Shown: piece by piece, positions 35,359-49,000 of the stretch
How the letters are laid out: every line of letters starts with the position of its first letter
Position numbering within the stretch: the first letter of the stretch is position 1
DNA from: Lepidodermella squamata
Lineage: Eukaryota; Gastrotricha
DNA: 64,000 bases
Assembly (NCBI GenBank): GCA_047495785.1
Contig: JBLDXI010000001.1
Coordinates: 434,001 to 498,000 of the forward strand
Direction: 5' to 3'
The notes under the pieces: model-generated
Database searches by the model: none
The model's input: only the letters and a program-made list of their open reading frames with translations
Told to the model about the DNA's origin: nothing
Program-made: the position numbers and the translations under genes

Positions 35359-38300
35359 ATGGCTGCTAAGGCGCCACAGAAAGCCGCTCCGCCTAAGCAA
35401 AAGCCGGTATGTTGAAGAAATGTTGATTACGCATCAATATGTGTTGTTTTTGCAGGCGGCTATTGGTAAAGGAAAAGGAAAAGGAAAGGTAACTTGGCAA
35501 TTCACTTCTTTAACTCCTCATTTTTATCAACTAATTAATAATGAATTCGATACATTTAGCCCAATAGACCGTTTTCGATTGAAATCTTGCCGGTAAATGT
35601 ACAGTAGTAACTGACTTCTCGCTGACTTAGAGGCTCACTGTAAAATTAGCTTACTGGTATTACTACGAGAAAGAAGTCAGCGGAAAAATGATACATAGCA
35701 AAAAATAGCGAATTCGTACATAGTTTTACCTGCTAAATAGTATACATTTCATCACCATATTTTTTTAGGAGGAAGAAGAAACAGCCGTCGAAACAGCCGA
35801 GGATGAATGGACTGTAAGTTCGCTATGCTTTATCGAAAATATGTTATTTATCGGTTTGCAATATAGAACCGGCCAATGTTAAAACCTGAGGACCAACTCG
35901 ATCTGACTGAAGCCGTAAATTATAATTTAACAAATATCTTGCTTGAAGGCTGATTTGATTTTTCAGGAATTGAAAGAAGAGATAACTAGAATTCTTACGG
36001 CCAATAATCCTCATGCCCCACAGAACATCGTAAGATACAGCCTCAAGGTGAGACTTTCTCATTACCATAATTTGTGCTCATGCTACTGAATAACCTTTCG
36101 TAGGACTGTCAATATAAACCCCAAGGACATATCGATCAGCTGGCCATTCATTTCCAACTCGAAGGAAATTTATTACACAAAGATTCCGATGAGGCCAAAC
36201 GTCAACTTTCACGACAATCCGGAGCTCCGGTTGAAACAGCCGAGAAAGGAGATCAGGCTAAAGAAGGCGCCGCTCAAGCTCAGGCCAAGTCTCCTGAAGC
36301 TGCAGATGAGAGCAAAGATGAACAGAGGGACGATGAAACGATATCTCCAGTTGCGAAGAAAGGAGAGCAGAAACTTACCAATCAATTTAATTTCACGGAG
36401 CGAGCTGCCCAAACATACAATAATCCCACCAGGGTTGGTTGAACATGCAGTAAGAATGTATTTTTAATCTTTTGACGGAATAATTTTCTAGGAGCGAAAC
36501 TACAACACCGAACCTCCTCCGCGCGAAACCTTTTCCGGAAATGTGTCCCAGTGGGAGATATTCGACAGCTACCAAGAAGACTTCCAGCGGCAGCAACGCG
36601 AGAAGGATAAGGAAACGAAGAAAGCTCAACCTAAAAAGGAGGAAGAAAAGGGCAAGAGAAAAACGTTGACAGCCGAATCATTGGTAAGCTATTATTGCTC
36701 ATGATTGAGCCTCTGTTTTGACCTTCGAGACTCCAGGGTATGATTGAAAATGACTGGTATAAGGTGAGAGTTCGCGGAATACAGAATTAATCGTCCGTTA
36801 TACTCATAAATATAATGTTCATATACATAGAAACCAGCATGGATATTGACTAGCTATAACTTAGATTGTTTCGTCTAGATTGCGAACTAAGCGTATTCTG
36901 TTATCAACGTATAAAAATGAATCTTTTTATAATACAGGTCAGCGACGACGTTGCAAGAGTGGCCAATTCAGCAAAAATTATCGAGAGAATGGTCAATCAG
37001 AATACCTTCGATGACGTTGCACAAGGTTTTACAGAAGATCGATTTAAGGGTTGAAAAATTCTCAAATAATTCCTTTTTAGATTTCAAATACTGGGAAGAT
37101 GCCAGTGACGATTATCGTGACCAAGAGGGAACATTATTGCCACTCTGGAAATTTACCTATGACCCAGCGCGAAAAATGGCTGTCACCTCTATCTCTTGGA
37201 ACCCGAAATACCCAGATTTGTTCGCTGTCGGACATGGATCATGTAATTTTTCTGATTTCTTTATCGATATAATATCTACTGTCATGCTTATATATTATTT
37301 AAGATGACTTTACGAAACAGCTGACTGGAATGCTGTTGTTTTACTCGCTTAAAAATCCTTCGTTTCCCGAATACCGCTATAACACCGACGTCGGTGTAAT
37401 GTCACTGGATCTGCACCCGAATTACCAATATCTCTGCGTCTGCGGGTTTTACGACGGCAGTGTGGGTGTTTTCAATGTGACCGAAAAGCGCCTCGGACCC
37501 GCCTACATGAGCACATCGAAAACCGGCAAGCACACTGATCCAGTTTGGCAAGTCAAGTGGCAGAAAAACGATCTCGACGATAACATGAACTTCTTCTCGT
37601 GCTCATCCGACGGCCGCATCGTACAATGGACACTTATCAAAAACGAGCTCATGTACTACGACGTAGCGAAACTTGCAATCATCGAATCGTCACCACAGGA
37701 TGGCCCTGATGGCGCTAGGTTGCCTAATCTAGCAGCTGGCACAACTTTTGCTTTCCACCCGACTATGGATTATCTATTCCTGGTTGGAACCGAGGAGGGA
37801 AAGATCTGCAAATGCTCGAAGGCCTATGGATCGCAATTTTTGGATGTTTTCCAGGCCCATCATATGGCGATTTACAAGGTCGCATGGAACTCGTACCATC
37901 CTAAAGTTTTCGCCACTTGCTCGGCTGATTGGCTTGTTAAAATCTGGGACCACACATACCCGTAATTTTTTGACTATCTAGCGTGATCCAAATATTTAAT
38001 TTTTACTTATTATAGGGAACCGTTGTTCATCTATGACCTTGGGGCTCCTGTTGGCGATGTCGCATGGGCACCATATTCATCCACTGTTTTCGCTGCTGTG
38101 ACAAATGACGGCCGTGTTTGTGTTTTCGATCTGAATATCAACAAATACGAGCCCTTGTGCCAACAACCGGTGGTCCAACGCAAGAAAACCAAATTGACCC
38201 ACATCGGTTTCAATCCTCTTCATCCCGTTTTAATTGTGGGAGATGATAGAGGGGCAGTTTCCAGCTTGAAGCTGTCGCCTAATCTGCGAAAAATGCCGAA

Positions 38301-38406
38301 GGAGAAGAAGAATGAGCCGAACAAGAAACCCGAAGAAGTCGAAATCGCGAAAATGGACAAGATCCTAGCATCCGTTCGCGAGTCCGATAAAGCGCCCGCG
38401 AAATAA
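35359..38406 (+). CDS. DNAI1: Axonemal dynein intermediate chain 1
   Basis: Ten exons: 35359-35406, 35456-35488, 35769-35813, 35967-36047, 36104-36433, 36492-36683, 36938-37025, 37081-37242, 37304-37961 and 38016-38406, totalling 2028 nt (675 aa). The Lys/Gly-rich start and charged N-terminal third are typical of the outer-arm dynein intermediate chain. The [13 protein letters not shown] segment and WD repeats follow, with near-identical stretches to animal DNAI1: [40 protein letters not shown] and [15 protein letters not shown]. It should scaffold the outer dynein arm and be needed for ciliary or sperm-flagellar beating. Small first exons (48, 33 and 45 nt) are notable. Presence of this gene shows the organism retains motile axonemes, at least in sperm. 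Confidence 0.96.
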
Positions 38407-38626
38407 CTTATTAGTAGCTATGATTCACTGATACTATAAAGAAATATATTGAATCGAAAAGGTAACACCTTTGCTGTTATACGAATGTGTCTCAGTCAGC
38501 TTGCGACGATTGTTTTAGCATTAACCACTTGTTTTAGCGTGATCTCAAAGCCATTTTATTAATTTTATCGGATCATATCTGTGATGATAATTTTAGCATT
38601 TAAAATAAAAATACGTGAATTAATAA

Positions 38627-39070
38627 TCATTTTGGTATCGCATTTTTCAAGCGCTCGAAGCACATCAGTATCGTAGTTAAATTGTGACTGCCAGGTAGCA
38701 CTTGAATGACTTTATCACGAGATTTCGAGCCCTGCAAATCACGAACACAATTATTTTCAAACACGAAAGCTGAAAAAATTACCCGAACGATATCGACGTC
38801 TGACTTCCTAACACTCAGAGTGGTGGAGAGGAACTTGACTAGTTCGGCATTCGCCTCGCCGTCTGAAGGTGGCGCGGCGATTTGCAACGTTACCAACTTC
38901 TCCTTTTCATCGACGGCTAAACAGAGATGGATAAATATTCAACGATTCAATAAGGAGAAATGTGCCAACGAACCCACCACATTGCTCTCCTTAGAGTTTG
39001 GTTTAACATTAACATTGAACTCGAGTTTCTCTTCGGCCGGTGTTGGTGCTTTCGACTTTTGCTTCTTCAT
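38627..39070 (-). CDS. DUF167 / UPF0235 family protein (C15orf40-like)
   Basis: Exons 39070-38974, 38916-38783 and 38731-38627 total 336 nt (111 aa). The conserved core [20 protein letters not shown], followed by [11 protein letters not shown] and GSKSRDKV, is the signature of the DUF167 family found from bacteria (YggU) to humans (C15orf40). Molecular function is not established. The gene is convergent with DNAI1 (220 bp apart). The first donor was chosen at GTTCGT to keep the frame; the splice yields SNVVAVDEKEK, which aligns with family members. Confidence 0.9.
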
Positions 39071-39264
39071 GGTTTCAATAATTAACACTAATACTTAACA
39101 AAAACTCGACAACTCAGATTTTACAATTTATTCATTGCATTGACACGAATTAGTATAAAAATGACTGGCTTTCCTTGCTTGTAGTTCACAAGAAATATTT
39201 ACTTATATCGCCTTGTTTAATCAAGTGATCGGCACAACAAATTTGTTTGGTTAGACTGATTTCA

Positions 39265-39435
39265 TCAGCCCCAAAGCAGGCTAGCCCATGTGAGCGGAGG
39301 GCCGTTGGGTTCGGGTCCTTGTCGGAAGCCGAGGTAGACAATGTAGGGTACGAAGCCCCATTGGAACAGAAACTTGGCTAGGGTGACCAGCGATTGCAGC
39401 TTGGTGACGAAACCGCGAGGGACGACAGCAGTCAT
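39265..39435 (-). CDS. TOMM7: Mitochondrial import receptor subunit TOM7
   Basis: A single exon of 171 nt codes for 56 aa, the expected size. A basic N-terminus leads to the transmembrane helix and the invariant GFVPYIVYLGFRQGPEP stretch, then PPLTWASLLWG at the end. TOM7 is a small subunit of the outer-membrane TOM complex and affects its assembly and PINK1 stabilisation. The start at 39435 is the only ATG; the stop is at 39265. Confidence 0.96.
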   Translation of the reverse strand: MTAVVPRGFVTKLQSLVTLAKFLFQWGFVPYIVYLGFRQGPEPNGPPLTWASLLWG

Positions 39436-39890
39436 TATTCGACTATAATTTTTCCTAAAACAAAGAAAAGACTCTTGGTTTAACGTTTTTTTGTCGGCAG
39501 CGTGAAAACCGCACCTTTCTCATTTTATTTCTTTTTATCTTATTTTTATCATGTAAGAATTTTATATTTACACATAACAGACATAGAAATAACTTGCGTC
39601 GTTCAGAAGAATATTTTTTATAATTTTGCATTTTATAACATCACAAAATGAATGACCAAAAATTATTAATTTTTGTTAAGAAATCTGGCGCGCCAGCTAG
39701 AATGCTTTGTCGTCGTATAATTGCTTTGAATATGCGACTGTATTATAGAAGCGGACGTCCAAGTGAGCAAAAATGCGTACAATATTTTATTAAGAATAAG
39801 AATAGCAGTATTAATAACGAGAACGATCAAATAGCACGTGCTGAGAAAGGCCCTGACGAGGTCTTTGAACTCTCGGTTTCAAAACGACGA
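39436..39890. other. Short intergenic region upstream of TOMM7
   Basis: AT-rich sequence with the TOMM7 promoter and the 3' UTR of the TRF4-type polymerase. TTTATT at 39786-39791 is a poly(A) signal (AATAAA) on the minus strand, 100 bp after that gene's stop. A plus-strand open frame from 39648 is antisense to the polymerase's last exon and is not called. Confidence 0.6.
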
Positions 39891-42689
39891 CTATTTAGTA
39901 TCGGCAATCATTTCACCTTCTGTTTGGCTGGTCGAAATAGGCGGGATGACGATGGGAAGCGAGTTTTGGGGTTGATCCGATTCCGCTTGCTTATCGAGGC
40001 TTTGAGGGCCGCCCATCTGTCGACGCGGCGCCGTCTTTTTGCGATCAATCTTCATCGACAGCATCTCGTCGGGGTTGTACTGCTCCGAGCCGTTGCTGCT
40101 GTCGAGGTCAGGAATGACAATCGGCGTCACGATCGGCTCTTGCTGCTGCAAGTTTCAAATAAAAGTATGAAAAATCAATTACGAAAATAAATATAATTTC
40201 GTGTCAATATTTTAACAGATTCAAGTTTTTAAAAGGGCCAAAGTTGAATTCGAAACCTGATAAACTGCACTTTGTGTCGCCCTGAGATTGTACTGCTGAT
40301 TGCGGCCGTTATTGCCCATTATCCGACCGCCATTGTTCTGGCGAAAATGACCAAAATTGCCGTTGTTATTTCCATTGCTATTATTATTGTTGTTCAAACG
40401 CGGCTGCATGTTATAGTGGTGATTGTGCTGGCTCTGGTGTTGGTGATGGTTGACGGCGCCGGCAAACGAAGAGTAGTTGTGCATTCGGCCGTAGCGATCG
40501 CTGCCGTTCCGCCGCGGCATGTTGTTATTCTGGTTGTTCTGGTTGTGGAATCGACGCGGTAGGTGCGGATTCTGCTGGTTGCCCGAAAGCATTGGCTGAT
40601 CACTTGCAGACGATGATTCCGAGACATTGGTGTTACTTCTCCGGCCATTCGCCTGATTGCCGCCGTTCGACCAGTGATTACCGTTTCGATTGCCGTTGCC
40701 GACCCAATTATTCATATCGTTTCGGCGCGAGGAGTTGAATTGAGGTTGATTTTGTTGGCTGGCATTAGCCGAGTCGTTTTGATGTTGCACCGCCGGGATC
40801 TGGACGTGAGGGAAGGTTGGAATCACAACAGCCCTAGGTGCGGTGACCAGCAACTTCTGAATTTCTTGCTGTGCTTGGGGAGGTAAAAATTGATTAGATG
40901 CCATCGGTAGAACCTAGAAACATTACGAATGAGAGTTAAGTTTATAATTGTAATAATTAATACTAACCGATCGATGAAGCTCATGAGCGCGGCGCTCTGC
41001 CGCTTCGATATCGATTACATCGTGATGAGCAGCCAAACCGGGAAAGGCATGATGCATGTGAGGCGGGAGAGGATGGGGCCGTTGATGCAACGGATTAACC
41101 ACACCACGAGCGGGGCCTAGCCCGTTGTGCAGTTTTATGAACAGCGAGGGTGATGTACTCAAAGACTTGTCGTCCGGTTCATCGCCGTAGTTCGAAAGTG
41201 ACGATTCTCCGTCACCAGCATTTGTTCCACAGTCACTTGCAGGGCCGATCGGGGCGCTGTTTGTTCGGCTATGCAGGCCGCCTTCCTTGCTATCATCATC
41301 ATGCTCGAAGCTGTCGGTGTTGCAGTTGCCTTCGTCGCTCGAGGTATCCGAGCTGACCCAATCCATTGGTTTGTCATCGCAATCCGTGCCGTAAAGATGA
41401 ACCAGCTCGATAAAGTGACGTTCAGCCCAGACTCGGTGGAAAACGGTCTCAGGATGGACCGACATGACCGAACTGAGAATGCTTGGGACGAGAGCTCGCT
41501 CTGAATTGGCCACAGAACTTGGCCGAATCAGCGATTCGAGTTCGCAATAAGCGAAATGAAAAGCGGCTTGAATTTTTTCGAAAGCGAATGATCCTCGAGT
41601 GACATCATTCTCTTTGTTGAATGGGTCAACCACTGAAAGCATGTGCTGCTGCTGAGGGTTATCGGGGTCCCAGTCGCGGCGAGCGAACCGAGATCCTGCC
41701 CCGGTTGGGTCAATGCCAACACATCTGTAGTTGAAGTTGATGCCGTAAAGCTCCAAAAATTCCAACAGCAGGACGCCAAGATTGGCAGTTGGAGCTCTAG
41801 CATCCTGCCCTCGCTCGTGAAGTTGAAAGAAATTTATTAGCATTAAAATCAGGCCATAAGATGAGAGGCCTCCGTGAAAGACTTCATTCAGTTCTCGATG
41901 TGCAATAAACTGTTTCAACACGAAAGCTAAAGGTCTGAGGGTGTGGAACCGTGTTTGCCAGTCATTCACAAATTTGACCGCATGGATACTCGCAGCTGCA
42001 CTGAATGTTATGTCAACGCTCAGTTTGGTGCGAAGTTCGGTCAATTTAACGATCGGAACTTGAGCCTTGTCGATAACGACGCTATGCGCTTCATCTGTCA
42101 CATTGCGGGCGATTAGAGCTTGCCGTAGTTTAACCAGAGATTCGACAGCAGTCGGGTGGCTTGGTTCGTGATGCCCATCAGCTATGTCGTCATCGTGTAA
42201 ACCAGATACGACTATGTCCAAGTCGCTAGTCGGGAGGAAAAGTTTAGTACGAGTACTGCCGAATACACGAACTTTTGCAGCCGGCCATACTTCCTTTACC
42301 ACTCTCTTGATTTGCTGCACTATTCTGCAGCGTAACCGGATTTCCCAGTTCCGAGGGCATAGCCACTGGTAAAGGTCATTTATTTCTTCGTGGAGACCAA
42401 TTATATCATTGGTATAAAGTTTCGATTTGGTCCACGGCACCATTCCGATAACAGGCGATGGATTAGTGGGGTCGATGCGGGCAGGTTGCTGTTTTCTTTT
42501 AGACAATCGATTGTCGTCAACAGGTACCAGAGAGTGTTCACCAGGCCGCTTTTTCTCTCTTTTTTTGTCAGCATTACGTTCACTGTCTTCCGTCCAGCTC
42601 TTTTTCAATTGCATGAATACATCATTGTCAGCTACGATATTCCACAGAATATGAGCAGGCCCGATCGGTTTCCGAGCATGACGTTCCAT
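39891..42689 (-). CDS. TENT4: Non-canonical poly(A) polymerase, TRF4/PAPD5-PAPD7 (TENT4) type
   Basis: Exons 42689-40968, 40913-40257 and 40145-39891 total 2634 nt (877 aa). The N-terminal half is the catalytic module: EINDLYQWLCPR, then the nucleotidyltransferase signature VFGSTRTKLFLPTSDLDIVV with its two Asp, and the third Asp in LSVDITFS. The PAP-associated domain follows (YGLILMLINFFQLH, NLGVLLLEFLELYGINFNY). The C-terminal half is low-complexity, rich in Asn, Gln and His with RGG-like patches. TENT4 enzymes add A-rich tails to aberrant nuclear RNAs (TRAMP-like) or mixed tails to mRNAs. The last intron has a tandem acceptor (GCAG|CAG|CAA), so one Gln may be alternatively included. Confidence 0.94.
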
Positions 42690-45600
42690 AAATCAATATC
42701 TACCAGCAGAGGACGTATTATAAGACGAAATCACTGACAAACTTAAAGGCTTGAAGCCTAAAATGTACAGCACATTCCAATGAGAAAACATTCTAAGCTT
42801 GATACTAATACTTCGATTCTAGGAGATGGCGTTGCATGCAACAAGGCCGCACATTTAAGACACTGGCTCTTAGTAACCCTGCGCTTTTGACATAACGGAT
42901 GGCGTCATAAGCGTATCAAATATAACGGCCTCAGGCGTCAAAACAGGTTTAACAGCAATGTTGGCAATGATCGATTGGTCCATCGAATCAACCATTATTG
43001 AGATTTTCAGAGATTAAGATAAAAATCAACATGTTCCAGACAAAAATGTAGGAGAATCAGGAGAAGCAGTTCGACGAAAAAAACATATCCTTATATCTTT
43101 TACTCGAAACTATCAAAACGTTGACAGTAATGTATAGAGTGACAGACACTTCTCACAGTCGCAGTGCCAATGACCGTAGAATAAAGATCGAGACCGCCAT
43201 ACGGCTGACAAAAAAACGCATGCATAGGGCCTTAAGCCTTGTGCGCCTCGTAAAACCGATTGATTGAAACGCCCGAAGCCCCAAGTTCCTAGCCTGATAT
43301 GGTAGCTAAAGGCGTCACCAGTTTGCGAAGAAAAATGCCCGCGCGGGAAGCATGGCTAACTGTGTGAAGACCGTTGTCGCTGCAAAATAATTCGAATAAA
43401 ATTGTTTTATTACCAATAGTGCAAATTACTTGATTTTACTCATTTTTATATCAAAGGAATAATACATTTTACCGCAGTAGAATATCGCGACCTTGCAATT
43501 TTCGTGTTTGTGAAGTTTTGAGTTTTGAGGAAGACAGGCGCAGCCTTGGCAAGCTAGATTACTGCTAACTATTAAAAATAAGTAATGACTGCTCTGAAAA
43601 GGCGTTTTGACCGGAAAACCAATTTTTCTGTCTTCGATCAATCCACCTGGTGGACCATTGAGGGCATTAATCACCATGCACCTTGTTTTTATCTAGCGAT
43701 GCACGCTGCGACAGAAGTCCGCGATTCGCTCGTCGTTCGCAACTAATATACAATGTTTGTACTATTCGTATCCTTCGTAAGGCAGCTTGTAACATCCAAA
43801 TTGACAACGTATTTTGATTTACGGCGGAATGGAATTTTTCGCTTTGTGAATTTAAAACTGAAAATCAGTCGACATAAAATCAAGATTAGGAGGCAGAGCT
43901 AGCATAAAAGTCAGTCGAATTCCGACAGGAAACGAAAATCTGACAGGCTCTGGAGCTTAAAGCTCTAAGACTGGAATGGCTGTCTATGTTGTTATTAGCA
44001 GGATTTCATGTTACATGCTGATCAGTTATTTTCTTTCATCGCTTTGATTGGATTGAAAACGCTGAGAATAGCGTTAAAAATGATCAATTTGACATGATTT
44101 TGCATTGTCGAATGACGCGTGAACCTTAGGGGGTTGGCGAAGGTTTCCGGATGGAGTATTCAGCGATATACTATTGGCGAGTAATCAGTCGAGCACAACA
44201 CGCAATGAGATTCGAGATCCACAGGTAAATATTACACAAAGAAATGTACAGTTAAGGTCGTTTGGATTTGAAAAGTTGGTGGCTGTTCCGAATATCTACC
44301 GGCTAAAGAAATCCGGTCCATATGACTAAATCCAGTCCACTATCTAAATGGCCAGTTTTAGCGGCGAATCTGTGGTGAAATTTTTTAACAAAGGTTGAGA
44401 TCGAATTTACTTCAAGAATATAATAAAATGTCATGGTGCAAGGTGCATGGTTCAATTTTCGCAAACAACATGACAGACCAGGGACGAAGAAACCTGATCT
44501 GATGATAATGCTGATGATAATGGTTTTCGCGTGAACTTTCTCTTCACCTCCGTCTCAAAGAAGCTCACCGTTGCAACGCGTTCGTCCTGAAAACTCTTTG
44601 AAATCGGTAACTATCGGTAATGGTGTTCCATAGCAAGCCGGATTTCCATCATATCACCTAGCTTTCTGAAATTTTACTCAACATTTTAAATGGCAAGTGG
44701 TTGCTGATTGTGCAACAAGAAGCCTGTTTTTCGAATGTGCGAATAAGCTTCGCGTCTTCGCTGGCTTGAAAGTTTTTCGCTGAATTTACCAAGATAACGA
44801 AACTAAGAACCATAATGCTTTATTCTCAATGCTGGCTTTAGAAAAACAGGCAAACATTGCTACCAGACATTAATGGGATTCGGTGACCAGATTATGCAGT
44901 TAATTTCAGTTTTAATCATGACAGCAAATCCAGCAAAATCCAATAACAGCCGCACGAGATTTCTCAAATCGCAGTCAAAACCACATCGAAAATATTGATG
45001 CCACACTCGCTTTTTCGCTCGCATTTTAATAAAAAACCATTTCGTCCCGTTTCGCATAACAGTGAATAAATTTAGCAGAAATATATAGGTAAAGATATGT
45101 TGTCGGTAAATAATAAGGATAACTATTACTATTATCATCGTAGGAAATTTCCAAAGGAAATTCAGCTTATAGCGCGTTTTTACATCTCAGATTTCACACA
45201 TGACGTTTCTTTAAGCTGTATCAATTCGAAAGTATAGTAAGAATAGCAGCCTTTCGTGTCGCGCACAAGAAAAGAAGAAAACAAGAATGTTATTTATGAA
45301 AACTGAAAATCAGGAGTAAATAGTAGTTTTTATCTTTACACGAAGATTCAGCTGATTCAAATATCGAAAAAATGTCTGCTATCGCACCAAAAAAATTAGA
45401 GCAGCTGAGTAGAAACCAGCAGCACCTCAGAATATCAGCTGATTTCGGAAAAGCCAGTCAGACCTCAAAATACGGAGCGAAAAAAAACAAAAAAATACAT
45501 ATTATACATTTTCAACTGCCAAAAATTAATAACGTTAAGGAAGATTCGCTCGCTCCGCATAAAAAACTGAATCCAGAATAACAACATTATGAAACGACTA

Positions 45601-46085
45601 TTTACAAGTATGTATAATTATGGTGATTTCGCTGAATAGAATGATTAGTATCCAAGGTAGATATTTACAGAATGAAACAAAGGTAACAATGGTGCTGTGT
45701 CTCAAAGACCGAAAAAGGCGACAGCGCCGCATGTTAACGCCAAGTGTGTATTATATATAATACTAGAGCTTTGCCGAAAAAACACGTTCAATAAGAAGAT
45801 GGAAACAAAACAAAATGAAGATTCGATTTGTTCAGATATGGGACGCGGCCAAGAAGAAAATGACGACACAGATTTGTTTCGTGTTATGAAAACAAAGAAA
45901 ATATGTAGTGGAAATCAAAAAAACAAAAACTGATTACATAGATGACATTCAACCTCGATAAATTCATCATAACCATAATCGTTGAGCAGTTCAAAAAATC
46001 TTTAATGTATCACCGGAAGTTTTGACGTGATTAGGCAAAAGCTTTCCTCTCACACGTCTTGTGTCCCTTTTTCGCTGTGCAATAG
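42690..46085. other. Long intergenic region, no gene seen
   Basis: About 3.4 kb between the polymerase start and the 3' end of the GPCR. Small open frames exist (43426-43677 minus, 44860-45138 minus, 45372-45581 plus, 45697-45933 plus), but none has a recognisable domain, signal peptide with splice context, or paralogue in the window. I see no tRNA or large repeat. A low-expression or noncoding gene cannot be excluded by eye. Confidence 0.5.
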
Positions 46086-49000
46086 CTACTCGATGAAGTT
46101 GGCGTGTTCGTCGAAGGCGATGCCCGACTCCATGGCCTGGGCGCGGCGGATGCGAAACTGCTCAGCAGCGGCCAGCATACGGTGGTGCTGCTGGAAACTC
46201 GAGATCGCCTCCACATTTTCGACGACGCCAACGACAAAGCGCCGCTTCTGGGCATGACGCGAACGGTGCATCTGACGGGCTCGCTCCAGCAGCGTAATCA
46301 GCTGACCTTGCTGTTCGCTTTCGTTGGCTTCTAAAAGAATAAAATTGATACATTAGCTCACGTTAGTTCACGGTTTATAGATTATTTTTGAAACTAATAA
46401 TGAGGACATTTCAGGTGACGCTAAATCTACCATGCCGAAAAAATCGATAGTATCGAAAAAAGGAGGGAACCTAGCTCATCTTATCATCAATTTGACCTTC
46501 GATTGCGGCTTTACCAGCAATCTTGAACAATTTTTCATTATTTCTCAACTAAAAATGTGAATAGAAAAGTGGATAATCAACTTCGAATAAAAGAGATCAG
46601 GTTGTGACGCCCAATGCCATGATTCAACTAGAACTTCAAATATAATTGAAAATAACGGAGAATTTTATCCCAAGTCGAAACAATTGCCATCGGGTTTTTC
46701 AGTGAAATCGGTAAAAAATGCATCTAGTACTTTTAGGCTTATAAAATGGGTAGCTATTCGTACATAACTATGTACGCAGAAATTGCTATTCGTACATAGT
46801 TTTTCGCGATTTTTCAGAGTTATTCGAATGGGTGTGAAAATTCGACATTTGACGATGATAGCATGGAATTTCACAGGGAGATGCAGAAAAGTGAGGCCTA
46901 TCTAGTGGTCAAATTTCGTCAGATTATCTTTCAAAGTATTCAGGCTAGGGTCGTGACAAACAATTCAAATAATGCTACTTTGCTACTCTACCAAAGGGGG
47001 TCCAATGGTGATTTTTTGAGGGGAGATAGGCCTGATGGTCAGCTATCAGCACACACAAAATTAGATTGATGGGATGAAAATTGAGCCAGTCGTTCACCTT
47101 AGAAAAAAGCATATCGAAACTATGTACGAATAGCAATTTTCGCGTACATAGCCATGTATGAATAGACATTCCGTATAAAAATACTAAAATTCTCTGCGAA
47201 ATTCATAAGTAATTGTGCAATTTATGAGACTGTAATCGAAGAAATTCAACATTTCCCCACAAGTTGATTCAATTAGAATGAGTCTACTTCATAACATAGA
47301 AAGTCGGTTCTGATGACCCTGATTTTGTTTACCTGGATCGGATGCCGATTTCTTGAAAGCCTTGATTATCTTGCGGAAGCAGGCGGCGAACTTGTGGAAA
47401 ACCAGTCCGACAGCCATTCGAAATTTAGCCATAGTCAGGCAGTAGATGAAGCAATTGATCGTGTGATTGCAATCCGCCAGCCAGTTCAAGATGCTGTCGC
47501 GCGTCGTCATGTCATCGTTACCGTCGTTGTACTTGTTCAACTCGATGAAAATGTGGTGAACCGACAGCGGCATCGTTAACCCAATGAAAATCGTAGGCAA
47601 CGCCAGCAGCGTCAGCCAGGCGAATATCAAGCGACGCCGGCGACGGGCCTGTTTCTTGTGGTAGACAATGCACGCCTGATTCACCGGCTGTGTCTGTTGC
47701 GCCGGAACCGGCTGCAACGGCATAGCGGCGGGGATGGTTTGCAGCGGCGACATCGAACCAGCCACGGTGGTCGTCGCGGTTGCTTGCGTTCCCTGCCCGG
47801 TCGAAGACAGCGAGGTCAGACGACGGAAGGCGAACACGCGACGAGTCGCACCCAGGGGCGGAGCGTACCAGATGAAGCGAATCGTGTGCACGACGATCCA
47901 GCCGTTCAGAACAAGCAGGATCAACGCCGGCAGCCAGCAGCACTTGATCTCAGACAGAAACGGCCAGGCGTCGGTCCACTTGTCAGCGAGAAACGAGGCG
48001 GTCGACACGGCTCGAGTTGAAGCCGTCGACGTCTCTACCGTCGTATTAGTCGACTCAGTGCCATTGCGGTACATGGGAAACGTCATATTATCCCTTGCGA
48101 AATAGTTGACCGCGTTCACGATCATTAGGGCGCCACTGACGATGAAGAACGTTTCGAGTTGAGCTGAGCGGCGCTTGAACGTCGCGAAACCAAACAGGCC
48201 GAGCTGCGGCGATGTAGGTACCCTTGTCGCCGTCCTACGAGGGGGTGACGAGATGTGGCCATGATGGTTGTGGTTCCAGCACACACTTTTCCAACGCTCG
48301 ATAGCTATAGATAAATTAAAGAAAAATTAAATCATAAAATAGAATTTTAGTAAAAACAGAATATCTTTCACCGGAACAAAAGTCGAAATATGCCATGCGT
48401 CATTTTTTGAATAATTCTACGACTTTTAGGCGAAGAATGAGTGAATTGAACATACTGTCTTGTAGAGAATATTACACTAAATTTACTGGTGATTTTTCAA
48501 GAATTATTGTGGTCAATCTTGACCCGCAAGAAATATCCGAAAAGTGATTTCAGGCCACTGGAAAATTCCAAAATTTGGTTCCGGTAAAAGAAGGCCCTTG
48601 TACTAAAAAATCTTAATTTTCCGCCGACTCAATCTTACAAAAATGCATACTTTTCAAGCCAATAACACAATTCAGTGGTTCTCAAACATGTTCGCCCCCG
48701 GCCAAAAATCGCCTGAAGATTTATAACTAAAATCAGCGAGCGAAGCGACAACTTCTGTTTAGGAAATTGTGGCTGTTTATTATTCTGATATGGCCGATTT
48801 TGCTGGAAATTTGCAAACACTTTGTAAAATCCTGAATTCCTACATACGCATGGTAAAATTTTGCCATTGGGAAATTTCATTTCTCCAATGCTAGCCATAG
48901 AGTATTCCCTTATTATTGCCTACGAAAGAGCCGTCCGGCCGCACGCAATGCAGGAGATAGGCAAACTTTTCAAAGAAAGCTAAAGAAATGAAACAACATA

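Noticed and set aside
39648-40190. 180-codon plus-strand frame antisense to the polymerase's last exon
   Set aside because: It is the shadow of the minus-strand coding exon, which has clear family continuity.
43426-45933. Small open frames, including a Cys-containing 83-codon one (43426-43677 minus)
   Set aside because: No signal peptide, paralogue or splice evidence. Transcript data would be decisive.
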